Of a stretch of DNA of 64,000 bases, positions 16,998 to 24,971 are shown piece after piece. Source of the DNA: Streptomyces sp. 130 (lineage in GTDB: Bacteria; Actinomycetota; Actinomycetes; Streptomycetales; Streptomycetaceae); NCBI RefSeq assembly GCF_007096885.1, contig NZ_VJNO01000002.1, forward strand, positions 1 to 64,000, written 5' to 3'. Numbering within the stretch: position 1 is the stretch's first letter; the number at the start of each line of letters is the position of its first letter. The notes beneath the pieces were generated by a model. That model was not told the DNA's origin, made no database searches, and was given only the letters and a program-made list of their open reading frames with translations. The position numbers and the translations under genes were made by a program.

Positions 16998-19574
16998 GTG
17001 CCTGGCACGAATCTGACCCGCGAAGAGGCACAGGAGCGGGCGCGCCTGCTGACCGTGGACGCGTACGAGATCGATCTCGACCTCTCCGGGGCGCAGGAGG
17101 GCGGGACCTACCGGTCCGTCACCGTCGTGCGCTTCGACTCCGCCGAGGCCGGTGCGGAGACCTTCATCGACCTGGTCGCCCCCGCGGTGCACGAGGTCGA
17201 GCTGAACGGCAGGGCGCTGGACGTCGCGGCGGTGTTCCGCGACTCGCGCATCACGCTCTCGCACCTGCAGGCCGGGGCCAACGAGCTGAAGGTCGTCGCG
17301 GACTGCGCCTACACCAACACCGGTGAGGGCCTGCACCGCTTCGTCGACCCGGTCGACCAGCAGGCTTACCTGTACACGCAGTTCGAGGTGCCGGACGCGC
17401 GCCGCGTCTTCGCGAGCTTCGAGCAGCCCGACCTGAAGGCGACCTTCCGGTTCACCGTGAAGGCCCCGTCGGGCTGGACCGTGATCTCCAACTCGCCGAC
17501 CCCGGAGCCGAAGGACGACGTCTGGTCGTTCGAGCCGACGCCGCGCATCTCCTCGTACATCACCGCGCTGATCGCCGGCCCGTACCACTCGGTGCACAGC
17601 AGCTACGAGAAGGACGGCGTGACCGTCCCGCTGGGCATCTACTGCCGGCCCTCGCTCGCCGAGTACCTGGACGCGGACGCGATCTTCGACGTGACCCGGA
17701 TGGGCTTCGACTGGTTCCAGGAGAAGTTCGACTACGCGTACCCGTTCGCGAAGTACGACCAGCTCTTCGTGCCGGAGTTCAACGCGGGCGCGATGGAGAA
17801 CGCGGGCGCGGTCACCATCCGCGACCAGTACGTCTTCCGGTCCAAGGTGACGGACGCGGCGTACGAGACGCGCGCCGAGACCATCCTGCACGAGCTGGCC
17901 CACATGTGGTTCGGCGACCTCGTCACGATGGAGTGGTGGAACGACCTCTGGCTGAACGAGTCGTTCGCCACGTACACCTCGATCGCCTGCCTGGCGTACG
18001 CCGAGGGCTCGGGGTGGCCGCACTCCTGGACCACGTTCGCCAACTCCATGAAGACGTGGGCCTACCGGCAGGACCAGCTGCCCTCGACCCACCCGATCAT
18101 GGCCGACATCCGCGACCTGGACGACGTCCTGGTCAACTTCGACGGCATCACGTACGCCAAGGGCGCCTCGGTCCTGAAGCAGCTGGTGGCGTACGTCGGC
18201 ATGGACGAGTTCTTCAAGGGCGTCCAGGCGTACTTCAAGGCGCACGCCTTCGGGAACACCCGGCTGGCCGATCTGCTGGGCGCGCTGGAGCAGACCTCCG
18301 GCCGCGACCTGAAGACCTGGTCGAAGGCGTGGCTGGAGACGGCGGGGATCAACATCCTGCGCCCGGAGATCGAGACCGACGAGAACGGCCACGTCACCTC
18401 GTTCACCGTGCTCCAGGAGGCGCCCGCGCTGCCCGCCGGCGCCAAGGGCGAGCCGACGCTGCGCCCGCACCGGATCGCCATCGGCTGCTACGACCTCGAT
18501 GAGGCCGGCAAGCTGGTGCGCACGGACCGGATCGAGCTGGACGTCGACGGCGAGCGCACCACCGTGCCGTTCCCGGCCGGCACCGCGCGCCCGGCCGTCA
18601 TCCTGCTCAACGACGACGACCTCTCGTACGCGAAGGTCCGCCTGGACGAGGAGTCGCTGCGGGTCGTCACCGAGCACCTGGGCGACTTCACCGAGTCGCT
18701 GCCGCGCGCCCTGTGCTGGGCGTCCGCCTGGGACATGACCCGCGACGGCGAGCTGGCCACCCGCGACTACCTCGCCCTGGTCCTGTCGGGGATCGGCAAG
18801 GAGTCGGACATCGGCGTCGTGCAGTCGCTGCACCGCCAGGTCAAGACGGCGATCGACCTGTACGCGACGCCGGAGTGGCGTGAGGCGGGCCTGACGCAGT
18901 GGACCGACGCGACGCTCGCGCACCTGCGTGCGGCGGAGCCGGGCAGCGACCACCAGCTGGCCTGGGCGCGCGCCTTCGCGGCCACCGCCCGCACCCCGCA
19001 GCAGCTCGACCTGCTCCGCTCGCTGCTCGACGGCGCCGAGGCGATCGAGGGCCTGGCCGTGGACACCGAGCTGCGCTGGGCGTTCGTCCTGCGGCTGGCC
19101 GCCACCGGGCTCATCGACGAGGAGGAGATCGACGCCGAGTACGCGCGGGACCGGACGGCGGCGGGCGAGCGCCACGCGGCCTCGGCACGGGCGGCGCGGC
19201 CCAGCGAGGAGGCGAAGGCCGAGGCGTGGGCGTCGGTCGTGGAGTCCGACAAGCTGCCGAACTCCCTCCAGGAGGCGGTCATCGCCGGCTTCGTGCAGAC
19301 GGACCAGCGCGAGCTGCTGGCCCCGTACACGGAGAAGTTCTTCGCCGCGGTGAAGGGCGTCTGGGACTCGCGGAGCCATGAGATGGCCCAGCAGGTCGCG
19401 CTCGGCCTGTACCCGGCGCTCCAGGTCTCGCAGGAGACCCTGGACGCCACGGACGCCTGGCTGGCCTCGGCCGAGCCGGGTGCGGCGCTGCGCCGGCTGA
19501 TGTCGGAGTCCCGCTCGGGCGTGGAGCGCGCCCTGCGGGCCCGCGCGGCGGACGCGGCGGCCGCGACCGCGTAA
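16998..19574 (+). CDS. pepN: Aminopeptidase N, M1 family (second copy)
   Basis: Paralogue of the enzyme encoded 9 kb upstream, 858 residues. The exopeptidase motif is GAMENAG and the zinc site HELAHMWFGD has His298, Glu299, His302 and Glu321 with the family context TMEWWNDLWLNESFA, closer to the usual M1 consensus than TMRWWDDLWLKESFA of the first copy. The ERAP1-like C-terminal domain is present. GTG start lies 8 nt after AAGGAG at 16984-16989. Both copies keep all catalytic residues, so both are probably active, perhaps with different peptide preferences. Confidence 0.95.
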   Translation: MPGTNLTREEAQERARLLTVDAYEIDLDLSGAQEGGTYRSVTVVRFDSAEAGAETFIDLVAPAVHEVELNGRALDVAAVFRDSRITLSHLQAGANELKVVADCAYTNTGEGLHRFVDPVDQQAYLYTQFEVPDARRVFASFEQPDLKATFRFTVKAPSGWTVISNSPTPEPKDDVWSFEPTPRISSYITALIAGPYHSVHSSYEKDGVTVPLGIYCRPSLAEYLDADAIFDVTRMGFDWFQEKFDYAYPFAKYDQLFVPEFNAGAMENAGAVTIRDQYVFRSKVTDAAYETRAETILHELAHMWFGDLVTMEWWNDLWLNESFATYTSIACLAYAEGSGWPHSWTTFANSMKTWAYRQDQLPSTHPIMADIRDLDDVLVNFDGITYAKGASVLKQLVAYVGMDEFFKGVQAYFKAHAFGNTRLADLLGALEQTSGRDLKTWSKAWLETAGINILRPEIETDENGHVTSFTVLQEAPALPAGAKGEPTLRPHRIAIGCYDLDEAGKLVRTDRIELDVDGERTTVPFPAGTARPAVILLNDDDLSYAKVRLDEESLRVVTEHLGDFTESLPRALCWASAWDMTRDGELATRDYLALVLSGIGKESDIGVVQSLHRQVKTAIDLYATPEWREAGLTQWTDATLAHLRAAEPGSDHQLAWARAFAATARTPQQLDLLRSLLDGAEAIEGLAVDTELRWAFVLRLAATGLIDEEEIDAEYARDRTAAGERHAASARAARPSEEAKAEAWASVVESDKLPNSLQEAVIAGFVQTDQRELLAPYTEKFFAAVKGVWDSRSHEMAQQVALGLYPALQVSQETLDATDAWLASAEPGAALRRLMSESRSGVERALRARAADAAAATA

Positions 19575-19581
19575 CTGGAAA

Positions 19582-19625
19582 CCGCCCGGCGGACAGGCGC
19601 TGAAGCGCAGCCGTCCGCCGGGCGG
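19582..19625. terminator. Bidirectional terminator pepN / allantoicase
   Basis: A perfect 13-bp inverted repeat (CCGCCCGGCGGAC / GTCCGCCGGGCGG) with an 18-nt loop separates the two convergent genes. Confidence 0.85.
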
Positions 19626-19647
19626 GGGCCGGGGGGCCGGACGGGCC

Positions 19648-20787
19648 CTACGCGGCCGACGCCTCGAAGCGGGCCCTGAGGTCGGCCGCGCCGGCCTCGG
19701 TCAGGGAGCCGTGCAGGCGCATCCGGGCGACGCCGCCGTCGGGGAAGGCGTCGAGGCGCACATGGGTGACCACGGCCTGAGCCGGCAGCACGAAGCGGTG
19801 CGGGGTGTCGGGCTGGAGGCGGGTGCGCGGGATGATCTCGAACCAGTCGCCGCTCTCGCCGTCGCGGCCGTGCAGGGCGATCCAGCCGGCCGCGTTGCCC
19901 TTGAGGTAGGCGGTGTCGATCTCGACCGCGCGGACGGCGCCCTGGGCCGGCAGCCGGAAGCGGACCCAGTCGTTGGTGTCGCGGACCCGGCGGCGGCGGT
20001 TCTCCCAGCCGTCGTCCATCTTGCGGGAGGTGCCCGGCAGGATGATCTGGGTCGGCGAGGAGTAGAACCGGTCCGAGGCGTCCTCGTAACTGCCGCCGTT
20101 CAGGACCGAGATCAGGTCGAACGTGGAGAGCGCCGCCAGCCAGGCCGGGTCCGGGACCACCTCGCCGTGCACGCGGAGGCGGGCGATGCCGCCGTCGGGG
20201 TGCTGGCAGAGGCGGATGTGGGTGTAGCGGCGTCCGCCGGTGATCTCGAAGCCGTTGGCGGCGTGGCCGCGCACGGGGGTCGGGGGGACGATCTCCTCCC
20301 ACTTCACGTCGTCGGCGAGCAGTTCCTCCGGGCCGGGCGCGCCCTCGACGCAGGTGGCCTGGACGGAGACGCGCTGCGGGTAGTTGCCGCGGAAGTGGGC
20401 GGTGTCCACGACGATGCCGCGGATGATGCCGGGGGCGCCGAGCCGGATCAGCGCCCAGTCGTGCTCGTCGGGGGCCGGGAAGGGGTGCTCGGCGTCCGCG
20501 CCGCGCCGGCGGCGGGTCTCCCAGCCGTCCATGATCTTGCCCTTGTGGCCGAAGTGCTCGGGGTCGAAGACCGCGCGCTCCCGGACGAGCAGGTTCTCGC
20601 GCTGGGCGAAGAACTCGTCGTTGGCCGCGATCACGCCCGCGCCGAGCCGCCGGTCGGCGAGGTCCACGAGGTCGGTGAAGGGGAGGTCGGCGGTCCGGTA
20701 GTCGGCGTAGGGGTCGCCGCCGCCGTACGGTGCCGCGTCGTTGGCGTGGGGGTCGTCGTGCCCGGTCTCATTCTGTTCGATGGTCAT
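19648..20787 (-). CDS. alc: Allantoicase
   Basis: Hydrolyses allantoate to ureidoglycolate and urea in purine degradation. The 379-residue product is two repeats of the allantoicase jelly-roll fold: the first with FGHKGKIMDGWETRRRRG and the second with GTSRKMDDGWENRRRRV, each followed by a WxxIRLG- or WVRFRLP-type strand and a VDTAHFRGNYP or IDTAYLKGNAAG segment. Allantoinase and other ureide genes are not next to it. The start ATG gives MTIEQNETGHDD. A LysR gene lies just upstream on the same strand (59-bp gap); whether it regulates alc is open. Confidence 0.93.
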   Translation of the reverse strand: MTIEQNETGHDDPHANDAAPYGGGDPYADYRTADLPFTDLVDLADRRLGAGVIAANDEFFAQRENLLVRERAVFDPEHFGHKGKIMDGWETRRRRGADAEHPFPAPDEHDWALIRLGAPGIIRGIVVDTAHFRGNYPQRVSVQATCVEGAPGPEELLADDVKWEEIVPPTPVRGHAANGFEITGGRRYTHIRLCQHPDGGIARLRVHGEVVPDPAWLAALSTFDLISVLNGGSYEDASDRFYSSPTQIILPGTSRKMDDGWENRRRRVRDTNDWVRFRLPAQGAVRAVEIDTAYLKGNAAGWIALHGRDGESGDWFEIIPRTRLQPDTPHRFVLPAQAVVTHVRLDAFPDGGVARMRLHGSLTEAGAADLRARFEASAA

Positions 20788-20846
20788 GCGTTCACTGTCG
20801 TACGCGGCAAGCCGGTAGGTCCATCGAAAGTTTCCGCACGCATCGT

Positions 20847-21785
20847 TCAGCCGGGCTGAACGGTCGTCTCGTCGCCGTACGGTTCCGCCGCCTCGCGCAG
20901 CGCCGCGAGGACCCGGGCCACCGCCGGGGCGTCCTCTCCCCCGCGCCGGACGGCGGCCACGACATGGCGGCGGGGCCGGTCCGCGTCGAGGACCCGCATC
21001 ACCACGCCCTCCCGGCCGTGCCGTTCCGCCGAGGCCAGGCGCGGGACCAGGGCGATCCCCAGATCCGCGGCGACCATGGCGAGGATCGCGGTCCAGCCGG
21101 ACGCGCTGTGCGCCTGCTCGGGTACGAAGCCCGCCGCCCGGCACGCGGAGACGGTGATCTCCGACCAGGGGCCCGAGCCGCCGTAGATCCAGGGCTCGGC
21201 GGACAGGTCGGCGAGGCGCAGCCCGGGCGCGTCGGCGAGGCGGTGGCCGGCCGGCAGCGCCACGTCGAGCGGGTCGGCGAGCAGCGGCAGGACGGTGAAC
21301 CGGGGGTCGCGGGCCGTCGGGGCGTCGGCGGCCAGCGACAGGGCGAGGTCCACCTCGGCGGCGGCGAGCAGTTCGTACGCCTGGGCGGCCTCCGCCTCGC
21401 GCAGCCGGATCTCGGGGCCGGGGCGGGGGTCGGCGCGCAGCCGCTGCACGGCCGGGACGACGAGGGCGGGCACGGCGGTGGCGAACGCGGCGACCCGGAC
21501 CTCGCCGGCCTCGCCGCGCAGGTAGCCGGTCAGTTCGGCGTCGGCGCGCTCCAGTTGGGCGAAGACCGCCTCGGCGTGGCGCAGGACGAGATGGGCGGCG
21601 TCGGTGAGGCGGACCCGGCGGCCCTGGGCCTCCAGGAGCGGCACGCCGAGCTGCCTGGCCAGGTTGGAGAGCTGTTGGGAGACCGCCGACGGGGTCATCA
21701 GCAGGGCGTCGGCGGTCGCGGTGACCGTGCCGCGGTCGCGCAGGGTGCGCAGGATGCGGAGCTTCTTGACGTCCCACTCGGTCAT
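20847..21785 (-). CDS. LysR-family transcriptional regulator
   Basis: DNA-binding regulator of 312 residues. The N-terminal winged helix-turn-helix reads LRILRTLRDRGTVTATADALLMTPSAVSQQLSNLARQLG (residues about 9-47), the ArgP/IciA-like TPSAVSQQ variant. A type-2 periplasmic-binding effector domain follows from residue 95. It is the first gene of a possible two-gene unit with allantoicase, but its effector cannot be deduced. Autoregulation would be expected from the family. Confidence 0.9.
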   Translation of the reverse strand: MTEWDVKKLRILRTLRDRGTVTATADALLMTPSAVSQQLSNLARQLGVPLLEAQGRRVRLTDAAHLVLRHAEAVFAQLERADAELTGYLRGEAGEVRVAAFATAVPALVVPAVQRLRADPRPGPEIRLREAEAAQAYELLAAAEVDLALSLAADAPTARDPRFTVLPLLADPLDVALPAGHRLADAPGLRLADLSAEPWIYGGSGPWSEITVSACRAAGFVPEQAHSASGWTAILAMVAADLGIALVPRLASAERHGREGVVMRVLDADRPRRHVVAAVRRGGEDAPAVARVLAALREAAEPYGDETTVQPG

Positions 21786-21910
21786 GCGCGCAACCTACCG
21801 CCGCACCCGGGTCCGGACACGCGTGTGCGCCGCGCGGTGACGGTCACCGTGCGGCGCACCCGTGGCGTGCGGGGCGGGCCGGGGCGTGGTCCCGGTCGCC
21901 GGCAGGTGGG

Positions 21911-22141
21911 TCAGGCCTGCTTCTTGGACTTGTCGAGCACCATGACCAGGCCCGCGATGACCCCGAACAGGACGAGGGGCGCCAGGACGAACAGGCCGAG
22001 CGTGTCGATCACGCTCAGGCCGGTACCCGGGTCGTCGCCGTCGTCGCGGGTGAGCGCGAGCGCGGGGGACGACATCAGCAGCATCATCAGCGTCGTTCCG
22101 GCGGCGACGGCGCCGGCGCGCATAGCGTTCTTCTTGTCCAC
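21911..22141 (-). CDS. Small membrane protein, unknown
   Basis: A 76-residue protein with two hydrophobic segments: residues about 8-29 (AGAVAAGTTLMMLLMSSPALA, a likely cleaved signal peptide with ALA) and about 45-68, ending in a basic KSKKQA tail. That leaves a short acidic exposed loop (DDGDDPG) and one C-terminal helix. It starts at GTG; an ATG six codons later is the alternative and neither has a strong ribosome binding site. Similar small proteins are common near malQ in Streptomyces, from memory. Function is unknown. Confidence 0.65.
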   Translation of the reverse strand: MDKKNAMRAGAVAAGTTLMMLLMSSPALALTRDDGDDPGTGLSVIDTLGLFVLAPLVLFGVIAGLVMVLDKSKKQA

Positions 22142-22202
22142 GGTGCAAACGTAGCGAACGCCCGCGCGGGCCGCGCGCCCGGGGGTGCCGTACGGGGCCC
22201 CC

Positions 22203-24392
22203 TCACGGCGTGCGGCCCTCCCCGGGCTCCCGCGGGGCGCGCAGGACCTCCATCAGGCGGTGCAGCCGGGGCGAGGCGGCCAGTTGCTCCAGCGTGACCG
22301 GGGCGCCCTGCGCGTCGGCGATCGGCAGCCGCCAGTTGGGGTACTGGTCCCAGGTGCCCGGGAGGTTCTGCGGGCGGCGGTCGCCGACGGTGTCGGGCAG
22401 CCAGATCCCGGTCATCCGGGCGGGGGTGCGCAGCAGGAAGCGGTGGACGGCCCGGACCGCCGCCTCCTCGTCGCCGCCGCCCTCGGCGAGCGCGCCGCCC
22501 TCGGGCAGCAGCCCGAGCCGGGTGAGCAGGGCCAGCCACTCGGCGGTCTCCGCGCGGTCCTCCCTCAGCTCCTCGTCCAGGGGGCGGGCGAGCAGGCCGA
22601 GGCGGTGGCGCAGCGTCACATGGTCGCCGGTCAGCCGGGCCGCGGTGGACGGCAGGTCGTGGGTGGTCGCGGTGGCCAGGCAGTCCCGGCGCCACCGCTC
22701 GGGGGCCAGGGGGCGCCCGTCACCCGCCCAGTCCCGCTCGAACCAGAGCACCGAGGTGCCGAGGACGCCGCGCCGGGCCAGCGCCTCGCGGACGCCCGGC
22801 TCGACCGTGCCCAGGTCCTCGCCGACGACCACGGTGCCGGCCCGGTGCGCCTCCAGGACCAGGACGGCGAGCATCGCCTCGGCGTCGTGCGAGACGTAGG
22901 TGCCCTCGGTGGGCGGGCGGCCCTCGGGCACCCACCAGAGCCGGAACAGGCCCATCACGTGGTCGATGCGCAGGGCGCCCGCGTGGGCGAGGGCGCCGCG
23001 CAGGAGGCCGCGGTAGGGGGCGTAGCCGGAGGCGGCGAGGGCGTCGGGGCGCCAGGGCGGCAGGCCCCAGTCCTGGCCGCGCGCGTTGAACGCGTCCGGG
23101 GGCGCGCCGACGGACATGCCGTGGGCGAAGGCGTCCTGCTGGGCCCAGGTGTCGGCGCCGCCGGGGTGCACGCCGACCGCGAGGTCGTGGACGACGCCGA
23201 TGGGCATCCCCGCCTGCCGGGCTGCCCGTTGGGCGTCGGCGAGCTGGGTGGCGGTCAGCCAGGCGAGCCGGCAGTGGTGGTCGACCCGGTCCAGCAGCTC
23301 GGCGCGGGCGCGGGCGGTGGCGTCGGAGCGGGGGTCGCGCAGCTCGTCCGGCCAGCCGTGCCAGTCGGGGCCGTGCACCTCGGCGAGCGCGCACCACAGG
23401 GCGTGGTCCTCCAGGGCGCGGCCCTGGGCGGCGAGGAAGTCGCAGTACTCGGCGTGCCGGCCGGGGGTGAGCGGGACCGCGAGGATCTGGTCGAGGGCCT
23501 GCCGCTTGAGCGCCCAGACGGCGTCCCGGTCGATGAGGGCGCCCTTGTCCAGGACGGCTTCCCGCAGCTCGGCGCCCTTGCGGCGCAGCGCGTCCAGCGC
23601 CACCGGGTCGGGCACGTGCCCGTACTCCGGGACGGACTCGACGCGCAGGTGCACCGGGTCGGGGAAGCGCCGCGACGACGGGCGGTAGGGCGAGGGGTCG
23701 GTGGGGTCGCCGGGCAGCGCCGCGTGCAGCGGGTTGACCTGGACGAAGCCGGCCCCGAGTCGGCGGCCGGACCAGGCGGCGAGGTCGGCGAGGTCCCCGA
23801 GGTCGCCCATGCCCCAGGACCGGGCGGAGAGCAGGGAGTAGAGCTGGACGAGGAAGCCGTGGGTGCGCCCGGGCGGCTGCGGGACCCGGTCCGGGGCGAC
23901 GACGAGCGTGCAGTCCTGGGGCGCGCGGTCCGGTGCGCGGACGGTGAGCCGGTGCACGCCGAGCGGGGGCTCGGCCCACCAGCGGGGGGCGCCGCCCGGC
24001 CGGGCCGGCCCGGGCCCTCCTGTGGCACCCGGGACGCCGCCCGGTCCGGCCGGATCCGGCTCCCCGGAGGGCACCCGCATCCTGGCCGGCTCCGCCCCCT
24101 CGTCGCTCTCCTCCAGCCGGAGGTCCAGCTCCGTGCCGGGGGGCAGGCCGGTCAGCGCGGGCGGCAGCGGGTCGCCGGACCACACCACCAGCGTGGCCGG
24201 GAGGAGCCGGGTGCGGGCGGCCGACTCGGCGGCGGCGAGGGCGTCGCGTACCGCTTCGGGCGTCGTGGCGTCGACGCCGAGCGCACCGAGCACGGCGACG
24301 ACCGTGGTCTCGGGGACGGGCTCGGTGACGCCGGCGGACGGGGAGAAGGAGGTGGCGACGCCGTGCAGTGCGGCGAGCCGGGACAAGCCCAT
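22203..24392 (-). CDS. malQ: 4-alpha-glucanotransferase (amylomaltase, GH77)
   Basis: Transfers alpha-1,4-glucan segments between maltodextrins; cytoplasmic, glycogen and maltodextrin metabolism. The 729-residue length fits bacterial MalQ with an N-terminal extension (residues 1-175). GH77 motifs: SWGMGDLGDL with FVQVNPLHAA, nucleophile Asp477 (LRIDHVMGLFRLWW), acid/base Glu525 (VVGEDLGTV), and Asp579 (TTHDLPSTA). ATG directly follows the TGA of the upstream repeat-peptide ORF (TGAATG), with the AGGAG ribosome binding site inside that ORF, so translation is probably coupled. Confidence 0.95.
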   Translation of the reverse strand: MGLSRLAALHGVATSFSPSAGVTEPVPETTVVAVLGALGVDATTPEAVRDALAAAESAARTRLLPATLVVWSGDPLPPALTGLPPGTELDLRLEESDEGAEPARMRVPSGEPDPAGPGGVPGATGGPGPARPGGAPRWWAEPPLGVHRLTVRAPDRAPQDCTLVVAPDRVPQPPGRTHGFLVQLYSLLSARSWGMGDLGDLADLAAWSGRRLGAGFVQVNPLHAALPGDPTDPSPYRPSSRRFPDPVHLRVESVPEYGHVPDPVALDALRRKGAELREAVLDKGALIDRDAVWALKRQALDQILAVPLTPGRHAEYCDFLAAQGRALEDHALWCALAEVHGPDWHGWPDELRDPRSDATARARAELLDRVDHHCRLAWLTATQLADAQRAARQAGMPIGVVHDLAVGVHPGGADTWAQQDAFAHGMSVGAPPDAFNARGQDWGLPPWRPDALAASGYAPYRGLLRGALAHAGALRIDHVMGLFRLWWVPEGRPPTEGTYVSHDAEAMLAVLVLEAHRAGTVVVGEDLGTVEPGVREALARRGVLGTSVLWFERDWAGDGRPLAPERWRRDCLATATTHDLPSTAARLTGDHVTLRHRLGLLARPLDEELREDRAETAEWLALLTRLGLLPEGGALAEGGGDEEAAVRAVHRFLLRTPARMTGIWLPDTVGDRRPQNLPGTWDQYPNWRLPIADAQGAPVTLEQLAASPRLHRLMEVLRAPREPGEGRTP

Positions 24393-24659
24393 TCAGACTC
24401 CTGGGGACTCCGTGCCCCACGCGCGGCCGGACGCGGCCGGTTCGCTGGTCAGCGGGGCGAGGACGGCGAGCGGGGGCTCGCTGGTCAGGGGGGTGGCCTC
24501 GGCGAGCGGGGGCTCGCTGGTCAGCGGTATGGCGTCGGCGAGCGGTGCTTCGCTCGTGAGCGGGCCGGGCACGGTGGCGGGGGACGCGCTGATCAGCGGG
24601 GCGGGACCTGATGCCTGTTTGGAGAGGGCGGAGAGCGGGCGCTGCGCGGTGGCGGGCAT
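24393..24659 (-). CDS. Small ORF of five 12-residue PLTSEPPLAxxx repeats, coupled to malQ
   Basis: An 88-residue, Pro/Ser/Thr/Ala-rich hypothetical protein. Residues about 20-79 are five 12-residue units: PLISASPATVPG, PLTSEAPLADAI, PLTSEPPLAEAT, PLTSEPPLAVLA, PLTSEPAASGRA. Units 3-5 are nearly identical also at DNA level, as a 36-bp tandem repeat. AGGAGG lies 5 nt before the ATG, and the stop abuts malQ. No signal peptide, membrane segment or known domain. It could be a true leader protein, or a spurious frame whose value lies in the repeat. No match is known to me. Confidence 0.55.
   Translation of the reverse strand: MPATAQRPLSALSKQASGPAPLISASPATVPGPLTSEAPLADAIPLTSEPPLAEATPLTSEPPLAVLAPLTSEPAASGRAWGTESPGV
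24440..24600. repeat. 36-bp tandem repeat upstream of malQ
   Basis: About four to five units of 36 bp built around GCTCGCTGGTCAGCGG on the plus strand, encoding the PLTSEPPLA repeats in the minus-strand ORF. Copies in the middle are near identical; the outer ones have diverged. Confidence 0.75.
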
Positions 24660-24971
24660 GGTGGCCTCCTGGCCGTGGAGAACAGGACAGTGACGGCCTA
24701 CCCAACGGGCGCGGCCGCAGACGTAGGCGTTACAACAACGAGTTCAACGTGTCCCGGGTCACATTCCGTTCCCGAAGGGCCGGTTGCCCGCAAGACGTTC
24801 GTCTTTTTCGGCCACTCGGCGCTGTCTTTCGCGTAGCACCCGTCCCGCGCGCCCCGCTCATCACATCGGTCATACCAGGGCATTTCCGTCCTCAAACCCT
24901 CGCGCATTGACACCCTCGCACGCGGGGTGGTGGGCTCGGAACCCACTGGTGGGGCGAGGGGAGAGACAGGG
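24660..24971. promoter_or_regulatory. Divergent promoter region, malQ unit / GH84 gene
   Basis: 312 bp without a gene. On the minus strand TTGAAC (24747-24742), a 16-bp spacer and TACGTC (24725-24720) form a plausible vegetative promoter for the malQ unit, about 60 bp before the small ORF. No convincing MalR-type operator was recognised. The plus-strand promoter was not resolved. Confidence 0.3.

Noticed and set aside
22185..24611. Plus-strand frame opposite malQ
   Set aside because: It lacks any recognisable domain, and malQ has all three GH77 catalytic residues on the other strand.
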